A DNA stretch of 22,312 bases from an uncultured Flavobacterium sp. (lineage in GTDB: Bacteria > Bacteroidota > Bacteroidia > Flavobacteriales > Flavobacteriaceae). Shown piece by piece: positions 6,780 to 16,565 of this stretch. Under the pieces are notes generated by a model, which was given only the letters and a program-made list of their open reading frames with translations, was not told the DNA's origin and ran no database searches. Location of the stretch: NCBI RefSeq assembly GCF_946481155.1, contig NZ_CAMLMK010000046.1, forward strand, positions 1-22,312, in the 5' to 3' direction. Each line of letters opens with the position of its first letter. Position 1 is the stretch's first letter. Made by a program: the position numbers and the translations under genes.

Positions 6780-8894
6780 TTATATTTTTTCGGTTACAAC
6801 TTCCAGTTTGTCGTAATAGTACTTATACATTTCGTGTTGTGCACGGAACATCTTCTGATCCGGCTGTTTTCGATACTTATTATCCAGCGTTTCCGAATGC
6901 AGTCTCGCTTTTACATTAGCTTTCCATCCAATCTCAAAGGTTTCAAGCATTTCTTTCTTTATATCTTCATCATAAATCGGACAGCTTACTTCTACCCTTG
7001 CGTCAAGGTTTCGGGTCATAAAGTCGGCAGAAGAAATGTAAATATCGGGATCACCACCATTGGCAAAAATATAAACTCGGGAATGCTCCAGATAATTATC
7101 TACAATACTGATAGCTTCAATATTCTCGCTCATCCCGGGAACGCCTGGAATTAAAGAGCATATTCCTCGAATGATTAAGTGGACCCTTACTCCGGCGCGG
7201 CTTGCATCGTACAGTTTATCAATCATTTTAAAATCCGACAAACTGTTCATTTTCAACTTTATATAAGCTTGCTTTCCTGTAAGTGCATTAGCAATTTCTC
7301 TATCAATCAACTTGTAGAATTTCGAACGCGTATAATGTGGCGAAACCAATAAATGCTTGTAACGATATACCCGATAATTCACGTCGAAGAATTCAAAAAT
7401 CTTGGAAACATCACGCATAATCTGCACGTGGCTCGTGAAAAGCGTCACATCTGTATAGACTTTCGCAGTACTTTCGTTGAAGTTTCCGGTTGAAATGATT
7501 CCGTAACGCTTTACTTTTCCTTCTTCCATACGCTCAATAACGCAAATCTTGCTGTGAACTTTCAGTCCTTTAACGCCGAAAATCAGTTCAACGCCTTCAG
7601 TCTGCATCATTTCAGCGTAGGAAATATTACTGGCTTCATCAAAACGCGCCTGTAATTCTATCTGAACCACAACTTTTTTACCATTTTTGGCAGCATTGAT
7701 AAGCGAACTTACAATTTGCGAGTTCTTGGCTAATCTATATAAGGTGATTTTGATAGAAACCACTTTCGGATCCAGAGCCGCTTCACGCAGGAATTTAATG
7801 ATATAGGAAAACGACTGATATGGCGCATTTACCAAATAGTCTTTATGTTTGATTTTCTCAAGGATACTTCCCTCCAGATTGAGTCCGACCACTGGAAGCG
7901 GTGTATTCTGTTTCGTAAGCAGATCATATCGTCCAAGGTTTGGAAAATCCATATAATCACGACGGTTGTGATAGCGTCCACCAGGAATTAAACTGTCGGT
8001 CGCATCAATTCCCATTCGGGTAAGGAAAAAGGCAAGTGTATCTTTTTCAATAGACTGGTCGTAAACAAAACGCACGGGCTCGCCTATTCGTCTGTCTTTT
8101 ACGCTCGACGATATTTTCTCCATGAAGCTTTTGTTTAAATCGGCGTCAATGTCCAATTCGGCGTCACGGGTAATTTTTATCATGTGTGCCGCAATGCTTT
8201 CATAATCGAAAATATTGAAGATATTATGAAGGTTGTAACGGATTACATCGTCTAAAAGCATGATATATTGCTTGTCAGTACTCGAAGGAAGCACCACAAA
8301 GCGGTTGATGGTTTTCGGAATTTCGATAACGGCGTACCGCACTTCTTTTTTCTGGATGATCTTGGAAAGAATCGTGTTCTGCGGTTTCGGTTTCATTACC
8401 AGCTTTACTGCAAGATAACCGGATGTATCCTTTAACAATGGGAATTCGTCCAAATCATTAAGGATAATGGTAATCAGTTCGGGGCTGACTTTCTGTATGA
8501 AGAAATCGCGGATAAAGTTTTGTTGCTCCTTATTGATCTCGTTTTCGTTGATGATAAAGATGTTTTCCTTCTCAAGCATATTTTCAATTACGCTTAAGAT
8601 GCGCAAACTTTCAGACTGCTGTTCGATAACGACTTCGGTAATGTCTTTAAGGAGTTGTTCGGCAGAAATACCGCCAAGAATTTTTTCCCCTGAAATGCCT
8701 TCGGAATTCAATCTGCGTATAGCAGCGTACCGAACCCTGAAGAATTCGTCTAAGTTATTGGAAAAAATTCCTAAAAAACGTAATCGGTCTAATAATGGAA
8801 CGCTTTCATCTGCGGCTTCCTGAAGTACTCTGGCATTAAAAGCCAGCCAACTTTTTTCTCTGTCAATATATTTGTTTTCGTGCGTAATATTCAT
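6780..8894 (-). CDS. ppk1: Polyphosphate kinase 1
   Basis: Makes inorganic polyphosphate from ATP by a phosphohistidine mechanism. The 704-residue length is typical. The N-terminal domain starts with YIDREKSWLAFNARVLQEA and contains SNNLDEFFRVR. The two catalytic histidines of the phospholipase D-like domains are present: H447 in LKVHSKICVI and H604 in LEHSRVYIF, with STGNFNESTAKVYTD between them. The start ATG overlaps the stop of the upstream SixA-like gene as ATGA (8891-8894), and the Ppx/GppA gene follows after a short gap, so phosphohistidine phosphatase, ppk1 and ppx form a likely operon that can make and break polyphosphate. The enzyme is probably membrane-associated in the cytoplasm. 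Confidence 0.97.
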   Translation of the reverse strand: MNITHENKYIDREKSWLAFNARVLQEAADESVPLLDRLRFLGIFSNNLDEFFRVRYAAIRRLNSEGISGEKILGGISAEQLLKDITEVVIEQQSESLRILSVIENMLEKENIFIINENEINKEQQNFIRDFFIQKVSPELITIILNDLDEFPLLKDTSGYLAVKLVMKPKPQNTILSKIIQKKEVRYAVIEIPKTINRFVVLPSSTDKQYIMLLDDVIRYNLHNIFNIFDYESIAAHMIKITRDAELDIDADLNKSFMEKISSSVKDRRIGEPVRFVYDQSIEKDTLAFFLTRMGIDATDSLIPGGRYHNRRDYMDFPNLGRYDLLTKQNTPLPVVGLNLEGSILEKIKHKDYLVNAPYQSFSYIIKFLREAALDPKVVSIKITLYRLAKNSQIVSSLINAAKNGKKVVVQIELQARFDEASNISYAEMMQTEGVELIFGVKGLKVHSKICVIERMEEGKVKRYGIISTGNFNESTAKVYTDVTLFTSHVQIMRDVSKIFEFFDVNYRVYRYKHLLVSPHYTRSKFYKLIDREIANALTGKQAYIKLKMNSLSDFKMIDKLYDASRAGVRVHLIIRGICSLIPGVPGMSENIEAISIVDNYLEHSRVYIFANGGDPDIYISSADFMTRNLDARVEVSCPIYDEDIKKEMLETFEIGWKANVKARLHSETLDNKYRKQPDQKMFRAQHEMYKYYYDKLEVVTEKI

Positions 8895-9379
8895 GATTTT
8901 AATTGACTGGGAAAAACCGTCTTAAGAATTTTTCCCCTATGTATATTTTTCCAATCTTCTTCTTCAAACTTTAATGAGACAAATCCCGAAGTAGGAACAT
9001 TGTCTATGTAACAATCACCAAATTTATTAACAAAATCTGTTATTGCACCATTATGTCCGAAAAGAATTAGGCTATCGTACTTGTTTTCGCAATCTTTTAT
9101 GGTTTTTTCTAAGCTTTTTTCGTCGAAGGTATACAAATCGTCTTTGTAAATTATAGTTTCCAATGGTATGGCTAGGTTTTGTGCATAGATCATTGCGGTT
9201 TCTTTTGCCCTTTTTGCCGGGCTGCTCCAGACAATGAATGTTCTGGGTAAAAATTTATCGACTTCATGGGAAGTCATGTGTGCATCGCCAATACCTCGTT
9301 TTGAAAGGGGTCTGTCAATATCTTTCAACGGAGCGTCCCAACTTGATTTAGCATGACGAATAAGAATTAGATTTTTCAT
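8891..9379 (-). CDS. SixA-like histidine phosphatase superfamily protein
   Basis: A 162-residue cytoplasmic member of the phosphoglycerate mutase-like histidine phosphatase superfamily, closest in size and motif order to SixA, which removes phosphate from phosphohistidine in signalling proteins. The RHG-type motif is ILIRHAKSSW near the N-terminus and the second catalytic histidine is in LILFGHNGAITDF. SPAKRAKETA matches the family's substrate-loop segment. I prefer the ATG at 9377-9379 (MKNLILIRHAKSSW); an ATG 33 bases upstream would add an unlikely 11-residue extension. Its TGA overlaps the ppk1 ATG, so the two are probably coupled. The substrate is unknown. Confidence 0.9.
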   Translation of the reverse strand: MKNLILIRHAKSSWDAPLKDIDRPLSKRGIGDAHMTSHEVDKFLPRTFIVWSSPAKRAKETAMIYAQNLAIPLETIIYKDDLYTFDEKSLEKTIKDCENKYDSLILFGHNGAITDFVNKFGDCYIDNVPTSGFVSLKFEEEDWKNIHRGKILKTVFPSQLKS

Positions 9380-9819
9380 AACCAAGAAATTTAGTCTTAT
9401 AAAGTAACTCAAAAAAAATCATAAAAACCAGAGAATTTTCCACAAATAAATGTTAATTCACGGATAAAACTCCCACTTTCATCGAAAATACAGCTAATTG
9501 TGATTGGCTTAAGAATTTAATTAAATAATTTAGACGTAACAAGTTATCGAAATACATTTTGAATTGAAGCCATAGGAGATTTTAAATCTTAATACCACAA
9601 CAAGATTTTTAAGACCCTTTCAATCCAACTTGAGTTATGTTCTGCTTATACTTAGCCGGAACGATTCTATACTTTATTTTCCAACAGATTTTTAATTGCC
9701 GTGTAAATTTTAGGGCCGAAGTGTTCTCATGCATTTTTGTAGCATGAAATGGACTTCCGACCACTAAAATTAGTGTGTTTTTTAATTACTGATTTATTAA
9801 AAATTGAATTAATAAAGTA
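9380..9819. other. 440-nt divergent intergenic region
   Basis: No gene was found between the divergent starts of the SixA-like gene and the adhesin. The right half carries two small inverted repeats: TCATGC at 9727-9732 with GCATGA at 9742-9747 (9-nt loop), and CACTAAAATTAGTG at 9762-9775 followed by a T-rich run (tgttttttt). Both are upstream of the adhesin start and could be protein-binding sites or leader structure. I found no strong TAnnTTTG promoter; TACATTTT at 9553 and TAAATTTT at 9704 are one-base variants on the plus strand, and CAAATAAA at 9443 gives a one-base variant on the minus strand. Confidence 0.5.
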
Positions 9820-12800
9820 ATGTCCATGAAACCAAAAATTACCTTATTATTGTTATTTCTATTTATTGGGATTAACAATGTCTTCTCACAAGCTCCACAG
9901 TTTTCTCCTGAACATCCGGATTTGAGGCTGTGTGGTAGTCCTCCAAACTACTATGAAGACTATTTTAACTGTACGTCTAACAACTATACTTTAGACGAGG
10001 TATTTCTTAGTCTTACTAATATTAACGGTGTTCCTTTATCGAACACAACCTGCACGCCTGGTACGTCTACGCAGATGTACGTCATGCTGAACTATACTTC
10101 TAACGCAAACAGCGATATTACGCAAACCAGAATCTTTGCTGATTTATCTATAGATGGAGTGGTTACTCCATTGAATATTTACCTTGGCACAGTAACTCCC
10201 GGCGCCGGCCAACGCCAGATTTACGGGCCGTTTACCTGGGTTTGCGGACAAGAGTTGTCTTTGTGCAGAATATTAGCAGTTTGGAAAACGAACGGAAATC
10301 CTAGTGATCCTGAATGGCCTATGTATGACTGCGGATCCTACAGCCGATCACAATGTGAATTCGGAGGATGTATGATCGTAGCAGCACCTTTAGCTGTCGA
10401 ATTTGACTATACCGTTTGTACTAACGGTAACTCTTCTGTTGTAACATTTGAAAACGAAACCACCGGAGGAATAGCTCCTTACACGTATTCCTGGGATTTT
10501 GGAGACGGATCACCAGTATCCACACTGCCAAACCCAACACATACGTTTGCTTATCCGGGCGGACCGTACACCGTAACTTTAACTGTAACCGATTCCAACC
10601 TACCCACTCATTTAGTGAGTACGTTTACTCAGGTTATTACACCTCCTGCTCCGATAGCTATAACCGGTAATGTGACTTCCGCGAGTTGTATCAACCAGAA
10701 TAATGGTGCTATTGATATAACTGTAACCGGCGGAACACCGCCTTATACCTATTCATGGAGCAATGGAGCCACTACAGAGGATATTTCAGGTTTAGCTCCT
10801 GGAACTTATACTGTTACTGTAACTGATTCATTTGGTTGTACCAGAAGTCAGAGTTTCACCGTTGGAACCGGAGATACAAGTAATCCTGTAATCATTGCAC
10901 CGGCAGACGTCACTCTTGAAGGATGCGGTACTGCTGCTTTAGCTTTACAAGGCTTACCTTACTCACCTACTCCAACAATAATTACCCTGCTTCAGTTTAC
11001 TGCTGCCGGCGGTACTTATGTTGACGTTTCTGCAATAACTTTAATCACTTATGTAGATGTTGCGGTAGGAAGCTGTCCTATGATAGTAACCCGTACTTTC
11101 TCATTTACAGATGCCTGCGGAAACATAGGTGTTGATGCACAAGTATTTACAATTGATGATACTACACCGCCAACATTCGGTTCTTTACCGGCGCCATCAA
11201 CTATTAACTGCCCTGCTGTACCACAGTTTGCTCAGGCTACAGCAACAGATAATTGCAATGCTCCGGTAACACTAACTTACAACGATGTAAGAACTAACGG
11301 AAACTGTGCCGGCGCCTATTCTGTGACAAGAACATGGACCGCTACTGACGGCTGCGGAAATTCAGCAACAGCATCACAAACAATAAATGTTCAGGATGTT
11401 TCAGCTCCGGTAATTGCAAGTTTGCCTTCTCCTTCCACCATTAACTGTCCTGCAGTGCCTCAATTTGCTCAAGCTTCGGCTTCAGACGCTTGTGGTTCAG
11501 CTTTCACATTGACATATAATGATGTAAGAACGAATGGAAACTGTGCCGGATCTTATTCAATAACAAGAACATGGACTGCTTTGGATACCTGCGGTAATTC
11601 ATCAACAGCATCACAAACTATTAACGTTCAGGATGTTTCAGCTCCGGTAATCGCAAGTTTGCCTTCTCCATCCACTATCAACTGTCCTGCAGTTCCTCAA
11701 TTTGCTACAGCTACAGCTACAGATAATTGCGGATCAGCTTTCACTTTGACCTATAACGATGTGAGAACAAACGGAAACTGTGCCGGATCTTACTCTGTAA
11801 CAAGAACATGGACTGCTTTAGATGCCTGCGGAAATTCATCGACAGCATCACAAACCATTAATGTTCAGGATGTTTCGGCTCCGGTAATCGCAAGTTTACC
11901 TTCTCCATCCACTATTAACTGTCCTGCAGTTCCTCAATTTGCAACGGCTACAGCTACTGATAATTGCGGTTCAGCTTTCACGCTTACTTATAACGATGTG
12001 AGAACCAACGGAAACTGTGCCGGATCTTACTCTGTAACAAGAACATGGACTGCTTTAGATGCCTGCGGAAATTCAGCAACTGCATCTCAAACCATTAATG
12101 TTCAGGATATCGCTGCTCCGGTAATAGCAAGTTTGCCAGCTGCTACAACAATCAACTGTCCTGCGGTTCCTCAATTTGCAACGGCTACGGCTTCAGACAA
12201 TTGCGGTTCAGCATTTACACTGACATATAATGATGTGAGAACTAATGGAAACTGTGCCGGATCTTATTCAATAACAAGAACATGGACTGCTTTAGATGCC
12301 TGCGGAAATTCTTCAACTGCATCTCAAACTATCAATGTTCAGGATATTTCAGCGCCGGTAATCGCAAGTTTGCCTACTGCCACAACAATCAACTGTCCTG
12401 CAGTTCCTCAATTTGCTACAGCTACGGCTACCGACAATTGCGGCTCAGCTTTCACTTTGACCTATAACGATGTAAGAACAGATGGCAACTGCCCTGGATC
12501 TTATTCAGTAACAAGAACATGGACAGCTGTAGATGCCTGCGGAAATTCTTCAACTGCATCTCAAACAATTAATGTTCAGGATATCGCTGCTCCGGTTCCG
12601 CCTCAGGAACCTGCAGATGTAACAGTGTCTTGTAGCGGAGATATCCCTCCAATGATTTCCCTTACTGCTACTGATGCTTGTAGCGGACCAATAACTGCAG
12701 TTGGCGTGGATGCCATGACTGGCGGAAGCTGCTCAGGAAGTTATACCGTAACAAGAACCTGGACTTTTGTTGATGCCTGTGGAAACACTTCTTCAGCAAC

Positions 12801-15597
12801 TCAGATAATCAACGTTAATGATGCGTCAACACCAGTATTACCAACCCCTCCTGCAAATGTTACCGTATCTTGTATCGATCAGGTGCCGCCAATGATTTCA
12901 TTGACTGCCAATGATACTTGTGCCGGACAAATTACAGTTTTAGGAGTAGATGTGGTTGTACCTGGAAATTGTCCGAACTCATTCGTAATTACACGTTCGT
13001 GGTCTTTCAGTGATCCTTGCGGCAACAGTGCTTCTGTTTCTCAAACAATCACAGTAAATGATAATATTGCTCCGGTTGTTCCTCAAGCGCCCGCAAATAT
13101 TACAGTTTCCTGCGGAACTGAAATCCCTGCAATGATTTCCTTAACTGCTAACGATGCCTGTGGCGGACCGGTAACAGCTCTTGGAGTAGATTCAAGCGTT
13201 CCTGGAAATTGTCCTAACTCATACGTAGTGACCAGAACATGGACATTTGTGGATGCCTGCGGTAACAGTTCTTCTGTCGCACAGACAATAACCGTTAATG
13301 ACAACGTTCCTCCAGTTGTACCTCAAGCTCCTGCTGATATTACAGTATCTTGTATTTCAGAGGTTCCGGCTATGATTTCATTAACAGCCAATGATGCCTG
13401 CGGCGGATCAATTACCGTACAAGGTACTGATACAACTGCTGCCGGAAATTGCCCTAACTCCTTTGTAGTAACAAGAACATGGACCTTTACAGATGCCTGC
13501 GGAAACAGTGCTTCGGTATCACAAACTATTAATGTGAACGATACTGTTCCTCCTGTTGTACCTCAAGCTCCGGCAGATATAACTTTAGCCTGCGGAAGTG
13601 AAATTCCAGCCATGATTTCTTTAACTGCAAATGATGCTTGTGGTGGACAAATTACTGTACAAGGCGTTGATTCGACTGTTCCGGGAAATTGCCCGAATGC
13701 ATTCGTTGTAACCAGAACATGGACCTTTGTGGATGCCTGCGGAAACAGTGCTTCTGTATCACAAACTATTACTATTAACGACACGATTCCACCAGTAGCG
13801 CCTCCAGCTCCGGATCCTATTACAGTTTCTTGTAGTGGAGAAGTTCCTGCAATTGTATGGCTATCTGCAATGGATAACTGTAGCGGTGAAATCTTAGCTC
13901 TAGGCGTTGATCAGTCAGATGGAAATGGTGAAAATTGTCCTAATAATTATGTAATCACAAGAACATGGACTTTCACAGACGATTGCGGAAACAGTACTTC
14001 TATTTCTCAAACAATTACCGTTAATGACCAAATTGCGCCTGTCGCTCCTGAAGCGCCTGCAGATATTACAGTAGCCTGCGGAAGCGAAATTCCGGCTATG
14101 ATTTCTTTAACAGCTATTGATAACTGTACCGGAGAAATTGTTGCTGAAGGTGTAGATTCTATCACAGAAGGCAATTGTCAGAACTCTTATGTAGTCGTAA
14201 GAACCTGGACTTTTATTGATCCTTGTGGAAACAGTTCTTCTGTATCTCAGACAATTAATGTAAATGACAATACTCCTCCGGTTATCCCTGAAGCACCTGC
14301 TGATGTTACCGTATCTTGCGGAAGTGAAATTCCTGCAATGATTTCTCTAACAGCTTCAGATGATTGTAACGCAGCGATTACTGTTGAAGGTACCGATGAA
14401 GTGACACTAGGAGAATGCGCAAATTCCTATACAGTAGTAAGAACATGGACATTTGTAGATGCCTGTGGAAACACTTCTTTCGTAAGTCAAAACATCACAG
14501 TATCCGACGAAACTGCTCCTGTAGTTCCTGAAGCTCCTGCAAATGTTTCTTATTCATGTGCCGGGGAAGTGCCAAGAGCAGTTACACTTACTGCAGTTGA
14601 TAACTGTTCCGGAAATATTGATGCTGAGGGTGTGGATGTTATTGTGAAAGGCGATTGTCCTAATTCATTAAACATAACAAGAACCTGGACTTTTGTGGAT
14701 GCCTGCGGAAACAGTTCTTCAGTATCACAGGTCATCACAGTTTCTGATGAAATTGCACCGGCTCTGGTAACAGAAGTAATGCCTGAATTCAATGTTACCT
14801 GTACAGAATTTGTAGCACCGGGTCCATTAACATTCAATGATAACTGTTCCGGTGAGATCATCGTTAATCCTAGTGATCCTTCTTACGGAGGAACCGATGT
14901 AGATGAAGATCCTAATTATACTGCAACTTACACATGGACTGCAACAGATGCCTGCGGAAACGTGAGCACCTTTACTCAGATAATTCATGTAACTGTTGAG
15001 GACTTCTTCGATGCTGATAATCCGGAGTTATGTAATAATGATTCAGCGTATGCTAATTATAACTTGAATCAACTGCTTCCTGCAGATATCAGTCAGGACG
15101 ATTTGGACGGTACCTGGACAATTAATGAAGGTTTTGAATCTGCTTTAAACGGCAACATTCTTAACGTAACAGTACTTCCGGTAGGTTACTATACAGTAAC
15201 GTATACATTAGAAGTAGGCCAAAGCAATTGCCCTAGAAAATATGAATTCTATATCCATGTTGTCGATGACTGCAACGTATTAGCAGCTTGTACAATAATA
15301 GTATATAATGCGGTTTCCCCTAACAATGATGGGTTAAATGAACTCTTCGTAATTGACGGAATTGAATGTTATTTAGAAAATAACGTGCAAATCTACAACA
15401 GATGGGGAATTAAGGTTTTCGATAAAGATGGTTATAACAATACAACTATTGCCTTCGACGGAAAATCTGACGGACGATCTACTCTAAACCGAGGTGAAGA
15501 GCTACCTGATGGAACTTATTTTTACATCATGAAATATAGAGATAATGAGACTGGGGATTGGAGTGACAAATCAGGTTACTTATATTTAAACAGATAA
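9820..15597 (+). CDS. Giant T9SS-secreted surface adhesin with PKD, SprB-like and HYR-like repeats and a gliding-type C-terminal domain
   Basis: A 1925-residue protein with a signal peptide ([22 protein letters not shown], cleavage near residue 24). A cysteine-rich N-terminal domain is followed by a PKD-like domain around SWDFGDGSP (residues 224-232), an SprB-like repeat (about 280-348, ending in [17 protein letters not shown]), six repeats of 79 residues (about 449-923), nine repeats of 80 residues, one of them 82, plus one degenerate copy (924 onward), an Ig-like linker, and a C-terminal domain from about 1827 ([12 protein letters not shown]...QIYNRWG...GTYFYIMKY...GYLYLNR). That last domain is the gliding-motility-associated type B T9SS sorting signal. 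The repeats each carry four cysteines and TWTxxDACGNS, as in HYR-like domains. ATGs at 9820 and 9826 are both possible starts; the second gives a cleaner signal peptide. The next two genes are its likely secretion and anchoring partners. Confidence 0.93.
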   Translation: MSMKPKITLLLLFLFIGINNVFSQAPQFSPEHPDLRLCGSPPNYYEDYFNCTSNNYTLDEVFLSLTNINGVPLSNTTCTPGTSTQMYVMLNYTSNANSDITQTRIFADLSIDGVVTPLNIYLGTVTPGAGQRQIYGPFTWVCGQELSLCRILAVWKTNGNPSDPEWPMYDCGSYSRSQCEFGGCMIVAAPLAVEFDYTVCTNGNSSVVTFENETTGGIAPYTYSWDFGDGSPVSTLPNPTHTFAYPGGPYTVTLTVTDSNLPTHLVSTFTQVITPPAPIAITGNVTSASCINQNNGAIDITVTGGTPPYTYSWSNGATTEDISGLAPGTYTVTVTDSFGCTRSQSFTVGTGDTSNPVIIAPADVTLEGCGTAALALQGLPYSPTPTIITLLQFTAAGGTYVDVSAITLITYVDVAVGSCPMIVTRTFSFTDACGNIGVDAQVFTIDDTTPPTFGSLPAPSTINCPAVPQFAQATATDNCNAPVTLTYNDVRTNGNCAGAYSVTRTWTATDGCGNSATASQTINVQDVSAPVIASLPSPSTINCPAVPQFAQASASDACGSAFTLTYNDVRTNGNCAGSYSITRTWTALDTCGNSSTASQTINVQDVSAPVIASLPSPSTINCPAVPQFATATATDNCGSAFTLTYNDVRTNGNCAGSYSVTRTWTALDACGNSSTASQTINVQDVSAPVIASLPSPSTINCPAVPQFATATATDNCGSAFTLTYNDVRTNGNCAGSYSVTRTWTALDACGNSATASQTINVQDIAAPVIASLPAATTINCPAVPQFATATASDNCGSAFTLTYNDVRTNGNCAGSYSITRTWTALDACGNSSTASQTINVQDISAPVIASLPTATTINCPAVPQFATATATDNCGSAFTLTYNDVRTDGNCPGSYSVTRTWTAVDACGNSSTASQTINVQDIAAPVPPQEPADVTVSCSGDIPPMISLTATDACSGPITAVGVDAMTGGSCSGSYTVTRTWTFVDACGNTSSATQIINVNDASTPVLPTPPANVTVSCIDQVPPMISLTANDTCAGQITVLGVDVVVPGNCPNSFVITRSWSFSDPCGNSASVSQTITVNDNIAPVVPQAPANITVSCGTEIPAMISLTANDACGGPVTALGVDSSVPGNCPNSYVVTRTWTFVDACGNSSSVAQTITVNDNVPPVVPQAPADITVSCISEVPAMISLTANDACGGSITVQGTDTTAAGNCPNSFVVTRTWTFTDACGNSASVSQTINVNDTVPPVVPQAPADITLACGSEIPAMISLTANDACGGQITVQGVDSTVPGNCPNAFVVTRTWTFVDACGNSASVSQTITINDTIPPVAPPAPDPITVSCSGEVPAIVWLSAMDNCSGEILALGVDQSDGNGENCPNNYVITRTWTFTDDCGNSTSISQTITVNDQIAPVAPEAPADITVACGSEIPAMISLTAIDNCTGEIVAEGVDSITEGNCQNSYVVVRTWTFIDPCGNSSSVSQTINVNDNTPPVIPEAPADVTVSCGSEIPAMISLTASDDCNAAITVEGTDEVTLGECANSYTVVRTWTFVDACGNTSFVSQNITVSDETAPVVPEAPANVSYSCAGEVPRAVTLTAVDNCSGNIDAEGVDVIVKGDCPNSLNITRTWTFVDACGNSSSVSQVITVSDEIAPALVTEVMPEFNVTCTEFVAPGPLTFNDNCSGEIIVNPSDPSYGGTDVDEDPNYTATYTWTATDACGNVSTFTQIIHVTVEDFFDADNPELCNNDSAYANYNLNQLLPADISQDDLDGTWTINEGFESALNGNILNVTVLPVGYYTVTYTLEVGQSNCPRKYEFYIHVVDDCNVLAACTIIVYNAVSPNNDGLNELFVIDGIECYLENNVQIYNRWGIKVFDKDGYNNTTIAFDGKSDGRSTLNRGEELPDGTYFYIMKYRDNETGDWSDKSGYLYLNR
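11164..12588 (+). repeat. Six tandem 237-bp coding repeats (type A, 79 residues)
   Basis: Six in-frame units of 79 residues with the core [28 protein letters not shown] and [19 protein letters not shown]. Internal units starting near 11641 and 11878 are almost identical at DNA level over long stretches, including third-codon positions, while the first unit is more diverged. This pattern points to recent unequal crossing-over or conversion inside the gene, so copy number may vary between strains and may also be hard to assemble from short reads. Confidence 0.9.
12589..14754 (+). repeat. Nine tandem 240-bp coding repeats (type B, 80 residues)
   Basis: Units begin at 12589, 12829, 13069, 13309, 13549, 13789, 14035, 14275 and 14515, with a degenerate tenth from 14755. 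Eight are exactly 80 residues and the sixth is 82. The core is [20 protein letters not shown], then a DxC, an NCPNS and [18 protein letters not shown], giving four cysteines per unit. The units share the second half of the type A fold but a different first half, so the two blocks probably descend from a common domain and amplified separately. Confidence 0.9.
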
Positions 15598-15645
15598 TTC
15601 TCATAATACTGTTAATTATGTACTAAATTATTTAAATTAGTGAAC

Positions 15646-16554
15646 ATGAAAACAAAATTAATAACACTCGTTTTAGGATTAATAGGTATTATGGGGTATT
15701 CTCAACAAGATTCTCAATATACACAGTATATGTATAATACCATCAATATAAATCCTGCTTACGCCGGTTCAAGAGAAGTTCTGAGTATCTTCGGACTACA
15801 CAGAAGCCAGTGGATCGGTTTAGATGGAGCTCCTACAACAAACGCGTTTTCTATCAATACTCCTATCGGTGATTCGAGTTTTGGTGTAGGTCTTTCCTTT
15901 GTCAACGACAGAATCGGTCCGGCAAATGAAAGTGCAATCTCCGCAGATTTAGCGTATCATCTGCAGCTGTCTGAAAATTATAAATTAGCTTTCGGATTAA
16001 AAGGAACTGCTAATCTTTTCAGCATAGATGTTGATAAACTGAACATTCAGCACGCTAATGACCCTGAATTCCAGAATCTGGACAACGACTTCAGTCCGAA
16101 TGTGGGTGCCGGAATATATCTTTATTCCGACAGATTCTATGCCGGACTGTCTGTTCCTAACTTTTTTGAAACCCATCATTATAAAGATAATTCGGTTTCA
16201 ATTACACAGGAAAAATTACACTACTATTTCATAACAGGTTATGTTTTTGATTTAGGAAGCAATTTGAAAATGAAACCTTCCGTGCTTGCAAAAGCAGTTG
16301 AAGGAGCACCTTTACAAGTAGACGGTTCACTGAACTTTCTGATTTACGACAAACTAACTCTTGGAGCGGCCTACAGATGGGACGCTGCATGGAGTGCAAT
16401 GGCCGGATTTCAAATATCAAACTCGCTCTTCCTGGGCTACGGTTATGATAGAGAAACTACTCGATTACAGAATTATAACTCCGGATCTCATGAAATCTTC
16501 CTGCGATTTGAATTGTTCAATAATTCTAAAGTGTTAACTCCTCGTTTCTTCTAA
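15646..16554 (+). CDS. PorP/SprF-family type IX secretion outer-membrane protein
   Basis: A 302-residue predicted beta-barrel protein with a signal peptide (MKTKLITLVLGLIGIMGYSQ). The segment after it, QDSQYTQYMYNTININPAYAGSRE, is the hallmark of PorP/SprF proteins, as are HRSQWIGLDGAPTT and the C-terminal aromatic ending LTPRFF. A GTG two codons upstream (15640) is open, but the ATG at 15646 gives a normal signal peptide. It lies 48 nt after the adhesin and 11 nt before the OmpA-like gene. SprF-type proteins encoded next to type B CTD adhesins are known in Flavobacterium johnsoniae to be needed for secretion of their neighbour, so this one is probably dedicated to the adhesin upstream. Confidence 0.93.
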   Translation: MKTKLITLVLGLIGIMGYSQQDSQYTQYMYNTININPAYAGSREVLSIFGLHRSQWIGLDGAPTTNAFSINTPIGDSSFGVGLSFVNDRIGPANESAISADLAYHLQLSENYKLAFGLKGTANLFSIDVDKLNIQHANDPEFQNLDNDFSPNVGAGIYLYSDRFYAGLSVPNFFETHHYKDNSVSITQEKLHYYFITGYVFDLGSNLKMKPSVLAKAVEGAPLQVDGSLNFLIYDKLTLGAAYRWDAAWSAMAGFQISNSLFLGYGYDRETTRLQNYNSGSHEIFLRFELFNNSKVLTPRFF

Positions 16555-16565
16555 AATGATTTGTT

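Noticed and set aside
6567..7154. Plus-strand open frame of 195 codons antisense to ppx and ppk1
   Set aside because: It lies opposite two well-supported genes; the translation is hydrophobic and cysteine/isoleucine-rich with no domain resemblance.
11164..14754. CRISPR array
   Set aside because: The repeats are 237-240 bp, in frame and coding, with no short repeat-spacer structure.
12282..14861. Several short open frames in other frames or antisense within the adhesin repeats
   Set aside because: They recur because the coding repeats recur; they are frame shadows of the repeat units.
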